In this document: piece by piece, positions 1 through 8,767 of the stretch
Layout of the letters: every line of letters starts with the position of its first letter
Position numbering within the stretch: the first letter of the stretch is position 1
Assembly: GCA_903904855.1 (NCBI GenBank)
Contig: CAIVEH010000133.1
Coordinates: 1 to 42,767 of the forward strand
Direction: 5' to 3'
DNA: 42,767 bases
From: an uncultured Bacteroidota bacterium
Lineage (GTDB): Bacteria; Bacteroidota; Bacteroidia; Chitinophagales; Chitinophagaceae
Made by a program: the position numbers and the translations under genes
Notes under the pieces: generated by a model
The model's database searches: none
Seen by the model: only the letters and a program-made list of their open reading frames with translations
What the model was told of the DNA's origin: nothing

Positions 1-18
1 CCCCCCCCCCCCCCCCCC
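1..18. other. Homopolymer C run at the window edge, likely artefact
   Basis: The first 18 bases are all C. The bases immediately after it encode the middle of a signal peptide, so a coding region is interrupted here. A pure C run at a contig edge is more likely to be a sequencing or assembly artefact (for example a poly-G read tail in reverse complement) than genomic sequence. Raw reads would settle this. Confidence 0.6.
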
Positions 19-36
19 AGTATTTTATTATTTTTA

Positions 37-2640
37 ATGCTGCTTTCTTTGGTATCCTTTAATGCTTCGGCACAATGGACTGTGAATGGCACAACACCGG
101 TGCCTGACCTGGAAACAAATACAACGGTGCCATCGACATGGAATAATGTAATTATCGACAACCACCTGGGAATAAATGTGGCTACTACCGGGTGCCCTGT
201 GACTCCCGGAAGCACTCTCATGGAAGATTACCCATTGGTGGTGAATGCACTGATTGGTGGCGGCAGCCCGTTTGCGAATGGAACTGCGATAGTGCTTTGG
301 GATAAGACAGGCGATGCGAGGAGGAAGGTAGTAGGGTTATCACAAAATTCGGGTATCGGGATGTTTTCGGGAAATGGCATTACGAACGGATCCAGTATTT
401 TTCTGAATGCACCGGGAACTACAGGTACTTTACACCCGCAGGGATCGGTGCATGGGTTTTCGATTGGTGACGGGCTGGCCGGAACGCGGGCTTTTGAACA
501 AAGGAACTATAATACTAGTCTGCCACTTCTCCAGAATATTTTCAGTCTTGACCAGAATGGAGATGCGCGGATAACGGGTAATCTTTCATTTGATTTATTG
601 GGCGGCGATATTGATTTCAGGCTTATAAAGGGGTTGTCGCCCGGCTTTGGTTTGAATCTTACTTCTGCAACGGCTACCGATGGTTCGGATGGGGCGTGCT
701 GTACCGCCTATGGCTGGAATGCAACGCCCGGAGCTTATCCTGCCGGCCCATATCCAGGTGCATTTGTTATTACTTCGAATGGCGGTAATGCTTGCCCACC
801 GCTCGGCTTTGCATACAAGAGTTATATTGCGGGGGGGCTTTGTGGTAGTTTGGGAGCAGTACATGATGTTTTCTCTGTGAGTAAATGGGGTTATGGCTGC
901 TTTGGTATGGATATGAATCTAACAAACATTACATCCGGCGATGTATTTACGGTCAAAGATGCATTTGGATTTTATGATCAGCTAGATGCTACGACAAGGC
1001 TGATCCACGGTAATACAAATGCCGGAGACTTGTCAATCTACTCAAATAATAGTATTGCCGGCACCTCTGGAGGGTCCAATATTGACCTTTACGGGCTGGC
1101 AAATTATCCGAATTATGGCCGGATAGTATATACATCGAATACATCATCAACACCTGGTGGATCAGCCGTTCCTTTCACAGGGTATCCATCAATGGTGTTT
1201 ACAAATGACGATGGGGTGACACAAACCAATAACTTTGTGATCAGTGATAATGGACACGGAATTTTCGGACATAACACAAATCTTGGTAATATAGCTGGTG
1301 GCACAAGTGGCGCAGGAGATATTTTTACGGTTAAGGATGCGCTTGGGTTTTATGATGCGGTGGATGCCAACCCAAGGAGCATAAGTGGCAATACTTCGGC
1401 TGGCGAGTTGGGTATTGCCTCGGCAAGAGATGGCACCGACGGGTCGGCAATCGGGCTGTATGGTGCCACCAGCCCTTATCCCGGAGCGATTCATTTTGTA
1501 TCGAAAGGCACAGCCGGGGAATCGATGCTTTTTTGCAACTATTCGGCAACAGGCTGGCATGGCAATATGCAAATATCCAATATTGGCCAGACAGTTGTTG
1601 GCCATGACCTTTATATAACCGATGCCGTGGTGGGGGATGTGCTGACAGTAAAAGACCAGATGGGATTTTATGATGTGAATGATGCAACAACCAGAAAGAT
1701 AGACGGGAATACCAGTGCTGGATACCTGTCATTATCTTCAAATACAAATGGCACCAATGGATCTGCTATTACCCTGAGTGGCCTGACGAGTGCCAACCCG
1801 AGCCAGCTTACTTTGTCGTCGGTAGGCACTACGGGTACGTTGGCCACATTTGATAATTATAACGGAGGCACTTACCACCACAACCTGCAGGTAGGCAAAA
1901 ACGGGCAAACGGTAGTTGGGCCTGATATGACGCTGCCACTGGCGGCTTCGGCCGACATACTGACAGTAGAACAGGAAATCGGTTTTTATTCTTCATCGTC
2001 AAGTTCGTTCAGGGCCATACATGGCAATGCACCAGGAGGCACGCTGGCCATAAATGAGAATACCAACTACCTCAACGGGCCGATACTGGAGATGTATGGC
2101 CCATCGACGCCGCTTTACTCCGGAGAGCACAGGGAAGGCAGAATAGGTATGGAGTCGTTTGGCACATATGGATATGGCTTTATGTTTTCCAATACACCAG
2201 ATGCTGTTCATTTCAACAACCAGATGGCGATAACCAAGGATGGCCGTGTAATTATAGGCAAGGGCTTGCTGGACCTTGGTATTACACATGCGCCCAATGG
2301 CCCTGGAACGTCTTCGCCGCAATACAGCCTTTATGTGCAATATGGAATACTTACAGAGCAGGTAAGGGTAGCCTTGAATGGCTCGGCTGAATGGGCTGAT
2401 TATGTATTTGCGGGTGACTATAAACTGATGCCGCTTAATAAGCTGGAAAAATATGTGAATAAACACAAGCACCTGCCCGATGTGCCCAGCGCCGAAGATG
2501 TAAAGAATGACGGTATAGACCTGGGAACCATGGACGCAAAACTCCTGAAGAAAATAGAAGAGCTGACGCTTTATGTAATAAACCAGGACAAACGAATAGA
2601 TGAACTACAGAAAAAGCTGGATGGAAAAAATAAAAACTAA
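37..2640 (+). CDS. Repeat-containing secreted/surface protein with conserved Bacteroidota C-terminal module, 5'-truncated
   Basis: The frame is open through base 1, and the residues before the Met at 37 (SILLFL) continue a hydrophobic signal-peptide core ending in NASAQ. The true start, with its positive N-terminus, therefore appears to be lost in or before the poly-C run. About 867 residues follow from the first ATG. The middle carries four repeats of roughly 106-126 residues, each opening with a GD(V/I)xTVKDxxGFYD-like motif near residues 301, 427, 533 and 639. The last 100 residues hold a module common in Bacteroidota repeat and tail-fibre-like proteins (WADYVF, then HLPDVPSAEDV, then LLKKIEELTLYVI), ending in a coiled coil. 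No T9SS sorting domain is visible. The next gene starts 5 bp downstream, so this looks like the first gene of an operon. An adhesive or surface-fibre role is inferred from the architecture only. Confidence 0.8.
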   Translation: MLLSLVSFNASAQWTVNGTTPVPDLETNTTVPSTWNNVIIDNHLGINVATTGCPVTPGSTLMEDYPLVVNALIGGGSPFANGTAIVLWDKTGDARRKVVGLSQNSGIGMFSGNGITNGSSIFLNAPGTTGTLHPQGSVHGFSIGDGLAGTRAFEQRNYNTSLPLLQNIFSLDQNGDARITGNLSFDLLGGDIDFRLIKGLSPGFGLNLTSATATDGSDGACCTAYGWNATPGAYPAGPYPGAFVITSNGGNACPPLGFAYKSYIAGGLCGSLGAVHDVFSVSKWGYGCFGMDMNLTNITSGDVFTVKDAFGFYDQLDATTRLIHGNTNAGDLSIYSNNSIAGTSGGSNIDLYGLANYPNYGRIVYTSNTSSTPGGSAVPFTGYPSMVFTNDDGVTQTNNFVISDNGHGIFGHNTNLGNIAGGTSGAGDIFTVKDALGFYDAVDANPRSISGNTSAGELGIASARDGTDGSAIGLYGATSPYPGAIHFVSKGTAGESMLFCNYSATGWHGNMQISNIGQTVVGHDLYITDAVVGDVLTVKDQMGFYDVNDATTRKIDGNTSAGYLSLSSNTNGTNGSAITLSGLTSANPSQLTLSSVGTTGTLATFDNYNGGTYHHNLQVGKNGQTVVGPDMTLPLAASADILTVEQEIGFYSSSSSSFRAIHGNAPGGTLAINENTNYLNGPILEMYGPSTPLYSGEHREGRIGMESFGTYGYGFMFSNTPDAVHFNNQMAITKDGRVIIGKGLLDLGITHAPNGPGTSSPQYSLYVQYGILTEQVRVALNGSAEWADYVFAGDYKLMPLNKLEKYVNKHKHLPDVPSAEDVKNDGIDLGTMDAKLLKKIEELTLYVINQDKRIDELQKKLDGKNKN

Positions 2641-2645
2641 CCGCT

Positions 2646-3317
2646 ATGAAAGTAACTATTTTTTTATTGTTGGTGTTATTATGTGGTATTGCCCTGTTGC
2701 CATCTTGTAAAAGGAATGGTGGAATTTCGCATGTTACTATAGATGCTGATTTGAAAGCTGCATTTGATTTTAAACCAGGTACTTATTGGATATACCGTGA
2801 TTCTATAAGTGGCAGAGTTGATAGTTTTGCCGTCAGAAATAACACATTAATTTCAACTAATGTTGCGGGAAACGCTACAATAGATGAGATTGTAATATTT
2901 ATTACAGAATATATTGGAGGTTCACCCGCTGATACATCACCATGGCAAATTTTGTTATTTGCTAATTGCGAAGAATTAGTATGGGAAAGTGATATTAATT
3001 TTAACGGTCAAAAATATTTCGACTTAGATCCATTGTTCATTTATCCATTTAAAACCGGCCCCCCCCAACTTACACAAGGATTATTTTCAGGGGAAAATTT
3101 GGCTGTTGCAAACAATATTTATCCGAATTATATGGTCGGGGTATATAATTATATGAATATAGTTGAGTTAAATTCTTATGGTTCCAACGGAACTTACACA
3201 ACTAACTATTGGTTTTATGTTGCCGGAAATATTGGAATAATAAAGATGAGGCTGTATAATACTTATTATACAATTAATAAAGTATGGGAAATGCAAAGAT
3301 GCAACATTGTAAAATAA
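2646..3317 (+). CDS. Hypothetical lipoprotein
   Basis: This 223-residue protein begins MKVTIFLLLVLLCG and has a lipobox LPSC with the modified cysteine at residue 21, so it should be a lipid-anchored envelope protein. The rest is rich in aromatic and beta-prone segments (for example TYWIYRDS and NYWFYVAG). I recognise no catalytic motif and cannot assign a family. It lies 5 bp after the repeat protein and 15 bp before the first T9SS cargo, so co-transcription is likely. A role as a surface partner of its neighbours is possible but unsupported. Its base composition is more AT-rich than that of the preceding gene. Confidence 0.8.
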   Translation: MKVTIFLLLVLLCGIALLPSCKRNGGISHVTIDADLKAAFDFKPGTYWIYRDSISGRVDSFAVRNNTLISTNVAGNATIDEIVIFITEYIGGSPADTSPWQILLFANCEELVWESDINFNGQKYFDLDPLFIYPFKTGPPQLTQGLFSGENLAVANNIYPNYMVGVYNYMNIVELNSYGSNGTYTTNYWFYVAGNIGIIKMRLYNTYYTINKVWEMQRCNIVK

Positions 3318-3332
3318 ATTAAAAATATTTTC

Positions 3333-6038
3333 ATGAAAAATATTGCTACTCTGCTGTTTTTCTTATTATGTTCTGTAATAATAAAAGCACAAACCTCTTA
3401 TTATATACCGACAGGAGGGTCTGTTTATACAAGTTCCTCTTCGTTTGATCCATGGTATAAAAATTTACAGAAATACTGGTATTACCGATATAAATTAGTT
3501 AATGACTTTATGCTGATAGGCCCCGATGCAGGCATGAGTACCCCTGCCTACAGAAGGAATTTAGGAGATAATTTAGTAAATGGGCCATTTGATAATTGCC
3601 TTGATTTTTCTTCAGATGCGACGATTGACCTGGGGCATTATATAGGTATGCTCGCCCTGGAACATCAACAATTGGCCAATAATGGTTTTAATACCGCTAG
3701 AACAGATATGGAGTTGCGGTATGCACAGAACGCACTGAAACGCCTAACCAACAATGCGGCGTATTATGAAGCCGGACTCTCAACAGGGTACGGTGGATTA
3801 TCCTATTATCCTGGAATTGGCATCAGTAATCCGACATTGATAACCGGAGAAATGACCAGTAATGCCATGTTTTTGCGCGATGATTTTCCGTACCTGACAT
3901 TTGTAGATCCCACATATAGCCCTCAAAACTGGAAACATTTTAATCGGACCGGATTAGCTCCGGCTGCCGATCCTACAATTCCATGGACAATTGCAGCAAC
4001 TGATAAACGGGAAGTGAGAACTGGATCTGGTGCATTTTACGACCGTTATTTTGGGCCAGACCCAAGAGGTGGAACTCATCTCCCAGCGACGCATGGCAGT
4101 GGATGGAATGTACCGAATTGTGAATCACAAGATCAATTACAGGTGGTTATTGATGGTTTAGCTCTTTCATCAATGTATGCACCTGCTGATATAAAAGCTG
4201 ATGCCAACGAAGATATTTTCAAATTAATACATTATACGAATCATTTTCCAATAGGGTGTAAACTGCCATTTTGGAGTATACCTGATGCTTTAGATAATTG
4301 TGAATGTGCAAAACATGACTGTTCAACGTCGGGCATTTTTTTCATTTCTTCGCCGCCTGCCACAAAGTTAGAAAATGATTTCATTCCAAGCCCAATAACG
4401 ACAGCAGATATGTTACTGGCAGGCGAGCCGGCAACACTTCTCGGTGGGTTTGGAAGCTATGCATTAATATTTGAATACTCACAATATATGAGTACTAACT
4501 GTACTTATGGAATACCTTGGTTGCCTTTAAAGACCGTTGCAGGAATTACATACTTTCAAGATGCAGTTACTTATGTGGATGGTTATGTCGCTTTTGCAAA
4601 TGACTGGACTGTTTTTATACCTCCATTTCCAGCTCCTGGATTTGTAAGCCCTGCTATTGCTGCCTATAACGCTGCCGCTGAAATTGCCGACTGGACCACA
4701 TTTTTGACTGGTTACTTACCAGGTGGAGGGCCGTTTAATACTTCATGGATATCATTGGTGCATCATGCAGATGGGGATGTGTTTGGTACGCCGCAATATC
4801 CGTTAATGTATGAACTGGCACATGGAGCGCCAAGTGGAGGGTGGAGCGAAAATTACAAAGTTGAAGGGTTATTAAATGAGGCACCACCTTGTGGTCCGTA
4901 TAATTATGAGGCTAACAAAGATAATGTTACAGCATATGGGCCAGATGGAGATTTTTATAATTATAGTGGTACGGCTTACCCCACCACACCTGGAAGTTGG
5001 GAATGGAGCGGAAATGACAGGCTGGATGACCCCTACCACAGGCAAGGCAATAGCTGTTTTCAAAATCTACATTTTAATCATGAATACAATGGACTTGACT
5101 ATATGTTCTTATTTGACTTATACGCTATGACACGTGGCACGAGCTACCTACAGGGAATGATGAACCCCTACTATTGCGAAAAATATGATGTTGATTATCC
5201 GGTACCGGCAACAGGGATCGGCTCCAATACTAAAAAATTGAAACTGAATTGGCTGGAGTATATATCTGCTATAAATTCAGTTCATACATCAGGCACAGGC
5301 GGAAGCGGTTGGCTTGATTACAGGGCTGCGAAGGTAATAGACCTGAAACCCAGCCCGGGCGCTGGCTTCCATGCCGAGCAGGGTAGCTTCTTCTTAGCAC
5401 ATATCAAAGATTATAGTTGTAACGGTGGTGAAAACCTGGACCAGCCATATACTTTTGCAGAACTTAACCCATCGTCGCTTAAGCCAATAAGGAATGATAG
5501 CACCGACACAACTAAGACCTATGCCGGTTTCCATCCTTTCGAGTACATACCAAATGGAAAAAACTATGTACCGCAACGACTGCCACCCACCAATCCGGCA
5601 GACCACATAATGGATACATTGATGACACCAGAATTTATCAATCTCTATACCCAGTATTTAAAATACGTTATTATAAATACAGTAACAGATAGTAATATTT
5701 TAGCGGCTGCTATGCAAGAATTTCATTGGACAGATGACACCATTGCAAGATATAAAATACCGTTAAGTGATACCGTTACAATGGAAATTATGCCCAATCC
5801 AACTGCTTCTGCAAGCACATTATCATACTCAATTTCGAGACGTTCTTCAATTGCTTTAAAGTTGACTAATATGATAGGTAATGATTTCAGTAACCTTATT
5901 GATCATTATGAAACTGATGAGAAGGCCGGCAAATATAATCTTCCGATTCACAGCGAGCAATTAACACCAGGGCTATACATTATTACACTAAAAGTTGGCC
6001 CACAAACCTATTCCAGAAAATTATCGGTTATTAATTAA
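3333..6038 (+). CDS. Large T9SS-secreted protein of unknown function
   Basis: The 901-residue product starts with a Sec signal peptide (MKNIATLLFFLLCSVIIKAQ) and ends in a type A T9SS sorting domain from about residue 815, with an MPNPT turn, a beta-rich core, TPGLYIITL and a final basic strand. It should therefore be exported by Sec and passed through the type IX system to the surface or medium. The roughly 800-residue mature region has several Cys residues (a CECAKHDC cluster near residue 325), many Trp/Tyr residues and Gly-Pro-rich loops. I see no recognisable glycosidase, protease or lectin motif. It is third in a tightly spaced operon. The next gene starts 13 bp after its stop. Confidence 0.85.
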   Translation: MKNIATLLFFLLCSVIIKAQTSYYIPTGGSVYTSSSSFDPWYKNLQKYWYYRYKLVNDFMLIGPDAGMSTPAYRRNLGDNLVNGPFDNCLDFSSDATIDLGHYIGMLALEHQQLANNGFNTARTDMELRYAQNALKRLTNNAAYYEAGLSTGYGGLSYYPGIGISNPTLITGEMTSNAMFLRDDFPYLTFVDPTYSPQNWKHFNRTGLAPAADPTIPWTIAATDKREVRTGSGAFYDRYFGPDPRGGTHLPATHGSGWNVPNCESQDQLQVVIDGLALSSMYAPADIKADANEDIFKLIHYTNHFPIGCKLPFWSIPDALDNCECAKHDCSTSGIFFISSPPATKLENDFIPSPITTADMLLAGEPATLLGGFGSYALIFEYSQYMSTNCTYGIPWLPLKTVAGITYFQDAVTYVDGYVAFANDWTVFIPPFPAPGFVSPAIAAYNAAAEIADWTTFLTGYLPGGGPFNTSWISLVHHADGDVFGTPQYPLMYELAHGAPSGGWSENYKVEGLLNEAPPCGPYNYEANKDNVTAYGPDGDFYNYSGTAYPTTPGSWEWSGNDRLDDPYHRQGNSCFQNLHFNHEYNGLDYMFLFDLYAMTRGTSYLQGMMNPYYCEKYDVDYPVPATGIGSNTKKLKLNWLEYISAINSVHTSGTGGSGWLDYRAAKVIDLKPSPGAGFHAEQGSFFLAHIKDYSCNGGENLDQPYTFAELNPSSLKPIRNDSTDTTKTYAGFHPFEYIPNGKNYVPQRLPPTNPADHIMDTLMTPEFINLYTQYLKYVIINTVTDSNILAAAMQEFHWTDDTIARYKIPLSDTVTMEIMPNPTASASTLSYSISRRSSIALKLTNMIGNDFSNLIDHYETDEKAGKYNLPIHSEQLTPGLYIITLKVGPQTYSRKLSVIN

Positions 6039-6051
6039 AAAACAATATATT

Positions 6052-7587
6052 ATGAAGACGTCTATTAACTTAATTTCAACACTAATTCTGGTGTTCATTT
6101 TTAATTCCTCTTTTGGCCAGTCGATCAATACTGCTAAAACTGTAAAGAAAATAAAAAGCAACCAGGCCAATCTGATAAAGAAGATACTGAAAAAACAGTC
6201 AATAAACTCTCATAACGCGAAGGCTAAGACAACAGAAATTGCCGAACGACTGACAGGTATCAGCGATTATATTGTAACAGACACTTCCAATAATCTGCGC
6301 GATACCGCCCGGTTTACTTATAGTCTTAGCCGGAATTCGATATTCAATTATAATACAATAGCTTATGACAATTCCTATAATGTAAATGGCATTTCTCCTA
6401 TGGGTTTTGGCGGAGAGATAGGATTTCCGGACCATAACAGCGCACCGGATATTCAAAGCGATTCAACACAAGCATGGCTTTGGGATACCAGTTCTATGAG
6501 CCTGTACTTAGATGATCTGCGCATTTCGGCATACGATTCAAACTATAATGTTACCGATTATAAAGATCTTTACCAGAATGACACAACTGCATATTATGCC
6601 GATGACAGGTATATAAATACATTTGACGCTTATGGAAACATAGCTACATCTATGGATATGAACTGGAATTCCGGAGTCTGGGACACTTCGGAATTCAGGA
6701 TGTTCTTTTACGATATGAGTCATACACATGTAATAAAGGATAGTACCAACTCATATGCTACCGGATCGTGGGTACCGGAAGAAAAATGGCTTTACACCTA
6801 TAACGATTCGGGCTTTATGACGAGGGGCGATTATTATTTATACAATGGCGTGACCTGGCAAGAGACACAAATATACTTTTTGACTTACTACCCCGATAAC
6901 CGGATAAAAACAGACAGCGTGGTGTTTGATACCGGATCGGCATGGATAACCGTAGTGAAAGATACCTTCGGATATACGCCGGGAATAAGTTACGCAACCT
7001 TCGTTAAAGATTTCATTTATGATTTTGGCATTAATATAGCATACACAGTAAGCACTAAAAATATTTCCGGACTCAGCCTGCCGGATACTTTATTTGGCAG
7101 CACGTATGCACCCAATGATTCTTTAATGCAAAGAGCAAAAGTCGCGTATAAATATGATAGCTACGGAGAACCAATTCTGAGCATACTATATACTTTTTAT
7201 ATAACCAATGATTCAATCGGAGACGGGTATTATGATACTATTGATCTTGGCTATACTCATTATTATTATGAAACCTATGAAGAATCCCCAATTCACCATC
7301 ACACCGGCATAGCCGCCACCCCGCCGTCAAATACCGAAACCATCACTATCTACCCCAACCCCACAACAAATACACTTAGTATCAGCAGGCCGGGAGCGGC
7401 GTGGGGGGCCTATACCTATATAGAGCTGATAAACGCCTGCGGGCAGGTGGTGCACAGCGAGGGCCTGTCATGGCTGCAAGCCACCCAAACTTTGAGCATG
7501 GCGGGCTTGGCGCCAGGTGCATACTGGCTTGTGCTGCAGGATAAGGGCGGTAATACGGTGTGCTGGCGGGAGGTGGTGAAGGAGTGA
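6052..7587 (+). CDS. T9SS type A sorting domain protein of unknown function
   Basis: I chose the ATG at 6052 (MKTSINLISTLILVFIFNSS, cleavage after FGQ) because it begins a proper signal peptide. An upstream in-frame ATG at 5995 lies inside the preceding gene and would put a hydrophilic extension before the signal. The 511-residue protein has a Tyr/Asp/Asn-rich middle with loosely repeated units of the type W..YD..GN. This recalls extended beta-repeat proteins of Bacteroidota, but I cannot name the family. The end is a sorting domain with IYPNPTTN, then GLAPGAYWLVLQ. Codon use becomes clearly more GC-rich in the last 250 bp. It is the last gene of the operon and converges on the MBL hydrolase. 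Confidence 0.83.
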   Translation: MKTSINLISTLILVFIFNSSFGQSINTAKTVKKIKSNQANLIKKILKKQSINSHNAKAKTTEIAERLTGISDYIVTDTSNNLRDTARFTYSLSRNSIFNYNTIAYDNSYNVNGISPMGFGGEIGFPDHNSAPDIQSDSTQAWLWDTSSMSLYLDDLRISAYDSNYNVTDYKDLYQNDTTAYYADDRYINTFDAYGNIATSMDMNWNSGVWDTSEFRMFFYDMSHTHVIKDSTNSYATGSWVPEEKWLYTYNDSGFMTRGDYYLYNGVTWQETQIYFLTYYPDNRIKTDSVVFDTGSAWITVVKDTFGYTPGISYATFVKDFIYDFGINIAYTVSTKNISGLSLPDTLFGSTYAPNDSLMQRAKVAYKYDSYGEPILSILYTFYITNDSIGDGYYDTIDLGYTHYYYETYEESPIHHHTGIAATPPSNTETITIYPNPTTNTLSISRPGAAWGAYTYIELINACGQVVHSEGLSWLQATQTLSMAGLAPGAYWLVLQDKGGNTVCWREVVKE

Positions 7588-7621
7588 GGCGCAGTTATCT
7601 GCAGTGCAGTGTTTCGCCTGC

Positions 7622-8260
7622 TCATCTCAAAAACGGATTATACCTCTTTTCCTCCCCGATTGTAGTCGCCTCCCCATGCCCCGATAATACCGTAGTATGA
7701 TCAGGCAAGGTAAACAGGTGCGTACGGATAGAACTTATCAATGTATCAAAATTACCCCCCGGCAGATCGGTGCGGCCTATGCTGCCCTGAAAAAGCACAT
7801 CGCCTGCCAGCACCCAGTTGCCTTCGGGATAATAAAACGATATGCTGCCCGGCGAGTGGCCCGGCGTATAGAATACCTGAAGGGTATCATCTCCCAGTTT
7901 CAATGGCTGTCCTTCTTTTATAAAATACGTCGGAGCAGGTACGGTCGTAATATTCACCCCAAACATCGCAGCCGATGCTTTGGCCATGTTAAGCACAGGG
8001 AGTTCAGTTTCATGCATCCCGAATGGGATCTTGTATTTGTCCTTAAGCTCCTGCACCCCCAGTATATGGTCTATATGGGCATGGGTGTTGATTATTCCCT
8101 GCGGCGATAGTTGTTTATCTTGTATAAATGCGTTCATCGCCCTGTTCTCTTCCGCATCACACATGCCGGGATCTACAAACCAGCACTGTTTTTTATCATT
8201 GATAATCACATATGTATTCTCCGAAAAAAAGTTGAACGTAAAGGCCTGAGCACTTAACAT
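7622..8260 (-). CDS. MBL-fold metallo-hydrolase, glyoxalase II-like
   Basis: The 212-residue protein has the metallo-beta-lactamase metal motif THAHIDH (H60, H62, D64, H65), then TPGHSPGS, an Asp in LAGDVLF, and the final metal His in LSGHGEA. This fits the short hydroxyacylglutathione-hydrolase-like group of MBL hydrolases, cytoplasmic enzymes that bind two metal ions and cleave thioesters or related bonds. The canonical C-terminal substrate-binding extension of true glyoxalase II is absent, so the substrate is uncertain. It converges on the T9SS operon with 34 bp between stops. A TAnnTTTG-type -7 box lies about 33 bp upstream of its ATG. Confidence 0.88.
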   Translation of the reverse strand: MLSAQAFTFNFFSENTYVIINDKKQCWFVDPGMCDAEENRAMNAFIQDKQLSPQGIINTHAHIDHILGVQELKDKYKIPFGMHETELPVLNMAKASAAMFGVNITTVPAPTYFIKEGQPLKLGDDTLQVFYTPGHSPGSISFYYPEGNWVLAGDVLFQGSIGRTDLPGGNFDTLISSIRTHLFTLPDHTTVLSGHGEATTIGEEKRYNPFLR

Positions 8261-8292
8261 ATAAAACGATATTATTTAACTACTAATTATTG

Positions 8293-8300
8293 CAAAACTA
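8293..8300 (-). promoter_or_regulatory. Putative -7 box for the MBL hydrolase
   Basis: On the minus strand this reads TAGTTTTG, matching the Bacteroidota -7 consensus TAnnTTTG. The start codon is about 33 bp downstream. The nearest TTG-type -33 element is 22 bp away, which is longer than usual, so only the -7 box is well supported. Confidence 0.4.
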
Positions 8301-8315
8301 CGTTATTACTGCTAT

Positions 8316-8650
8316 TGAAGCCCAATCTCTAACTTAAGAATTGTAATAGCTCTGGCAGCGTGCCGCCTTGGCTCCAGGAGCGAAATATAATAGCTAGAGG
8401 TGAAGCCCAATCTCTGACTTAAGAAACTCTGAAGGACTACAATGTTTATCTCCCGAAAGCTTTCGGGATGAAACCACCGGTTCTAAGATGTAAATATCGA
8501 CCCCGAATCGGGTCGAATGTGTGATTGGATAGATGTCAATTGATTATGTTAGAAATTGAGCTTCGCATCCTGTACATGGAAGTATGTTTCAAGCCCTAAA
8601 AAGGGCGGGATAGTAGGGTAAGTTTCTGAAATTAATTTCAGAGGTTACCC
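8316..8650. repeat. Hairpin-rich non-coding block with direct repeats
   Basis: This 507-bp gap between genes (8261-8767) has no credible ORF but is highly structured. A 25-bp direct repeat (tgaagcccaatctct...) occurs at 8316-8340 and 8401-8425 with one mismatch. It is followed by a perfect 18-bp palindrome at 8451-8468 (TCCCGAAAGCTTTCGGGA), a 7-bp-stem hairpin at 8497-8516 (TCGACCC / GGGTCGA), a 5-bp hairpin at 8593-8606 (GCCCT / AGGGC), and a compound hairpin at 8616-8650 with outer arms GGGTAA / TTACCC around the palindrome TCTGAAATTAATTTCAGA. This resembles the mosaic interspersed repeats found between genes in Bacteroidota genomes. Copies elsewhere in the genome cannot be checked from this window. 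Confidence 0.6.
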
Positions 8651-8706
8651 CAAAATAAAATAGAAGTAAATTATATTGAACGTGTGTATGGTATAGCCAG
8701 TTGTTT

Positions 8707-8714
8707 TAACTTTG
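8707..8714 (+). promoter_or_regulatory. Putative -7 box for the 8768 gene
   Basis: The sequence TAACTTTG matches TAnnTTTG, about 53 bp before the ATG at 8768. No good TTG lies at the expected -33 spacing, so this is a partial match. Confidence 0.35.
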
Positions 8715-8767
8715 ATAGATTATACGAGTCTAACACCGGAAATAAAGTTGGTGAGCAATAAATAATA

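Noticed and set aside
595-864. Minus-strand open frame inside the first surface protein gene
   Set aside because: It lies wholly inside the plus-strand gene, has no signal or family features and reads as a shadow of it.
1189-1747. Two overlapping 138-codon minus-strand frames
   Set aside because: They mirror the repeats of the plus-strand protein and lack any start context or known domain.
8261-8767. CRISPR array in the repeat-rich gap
   Set aside because: There are only two copies of the 25-bp repeat, with unequal structured spacers, and no cas genes anywhere in the window.
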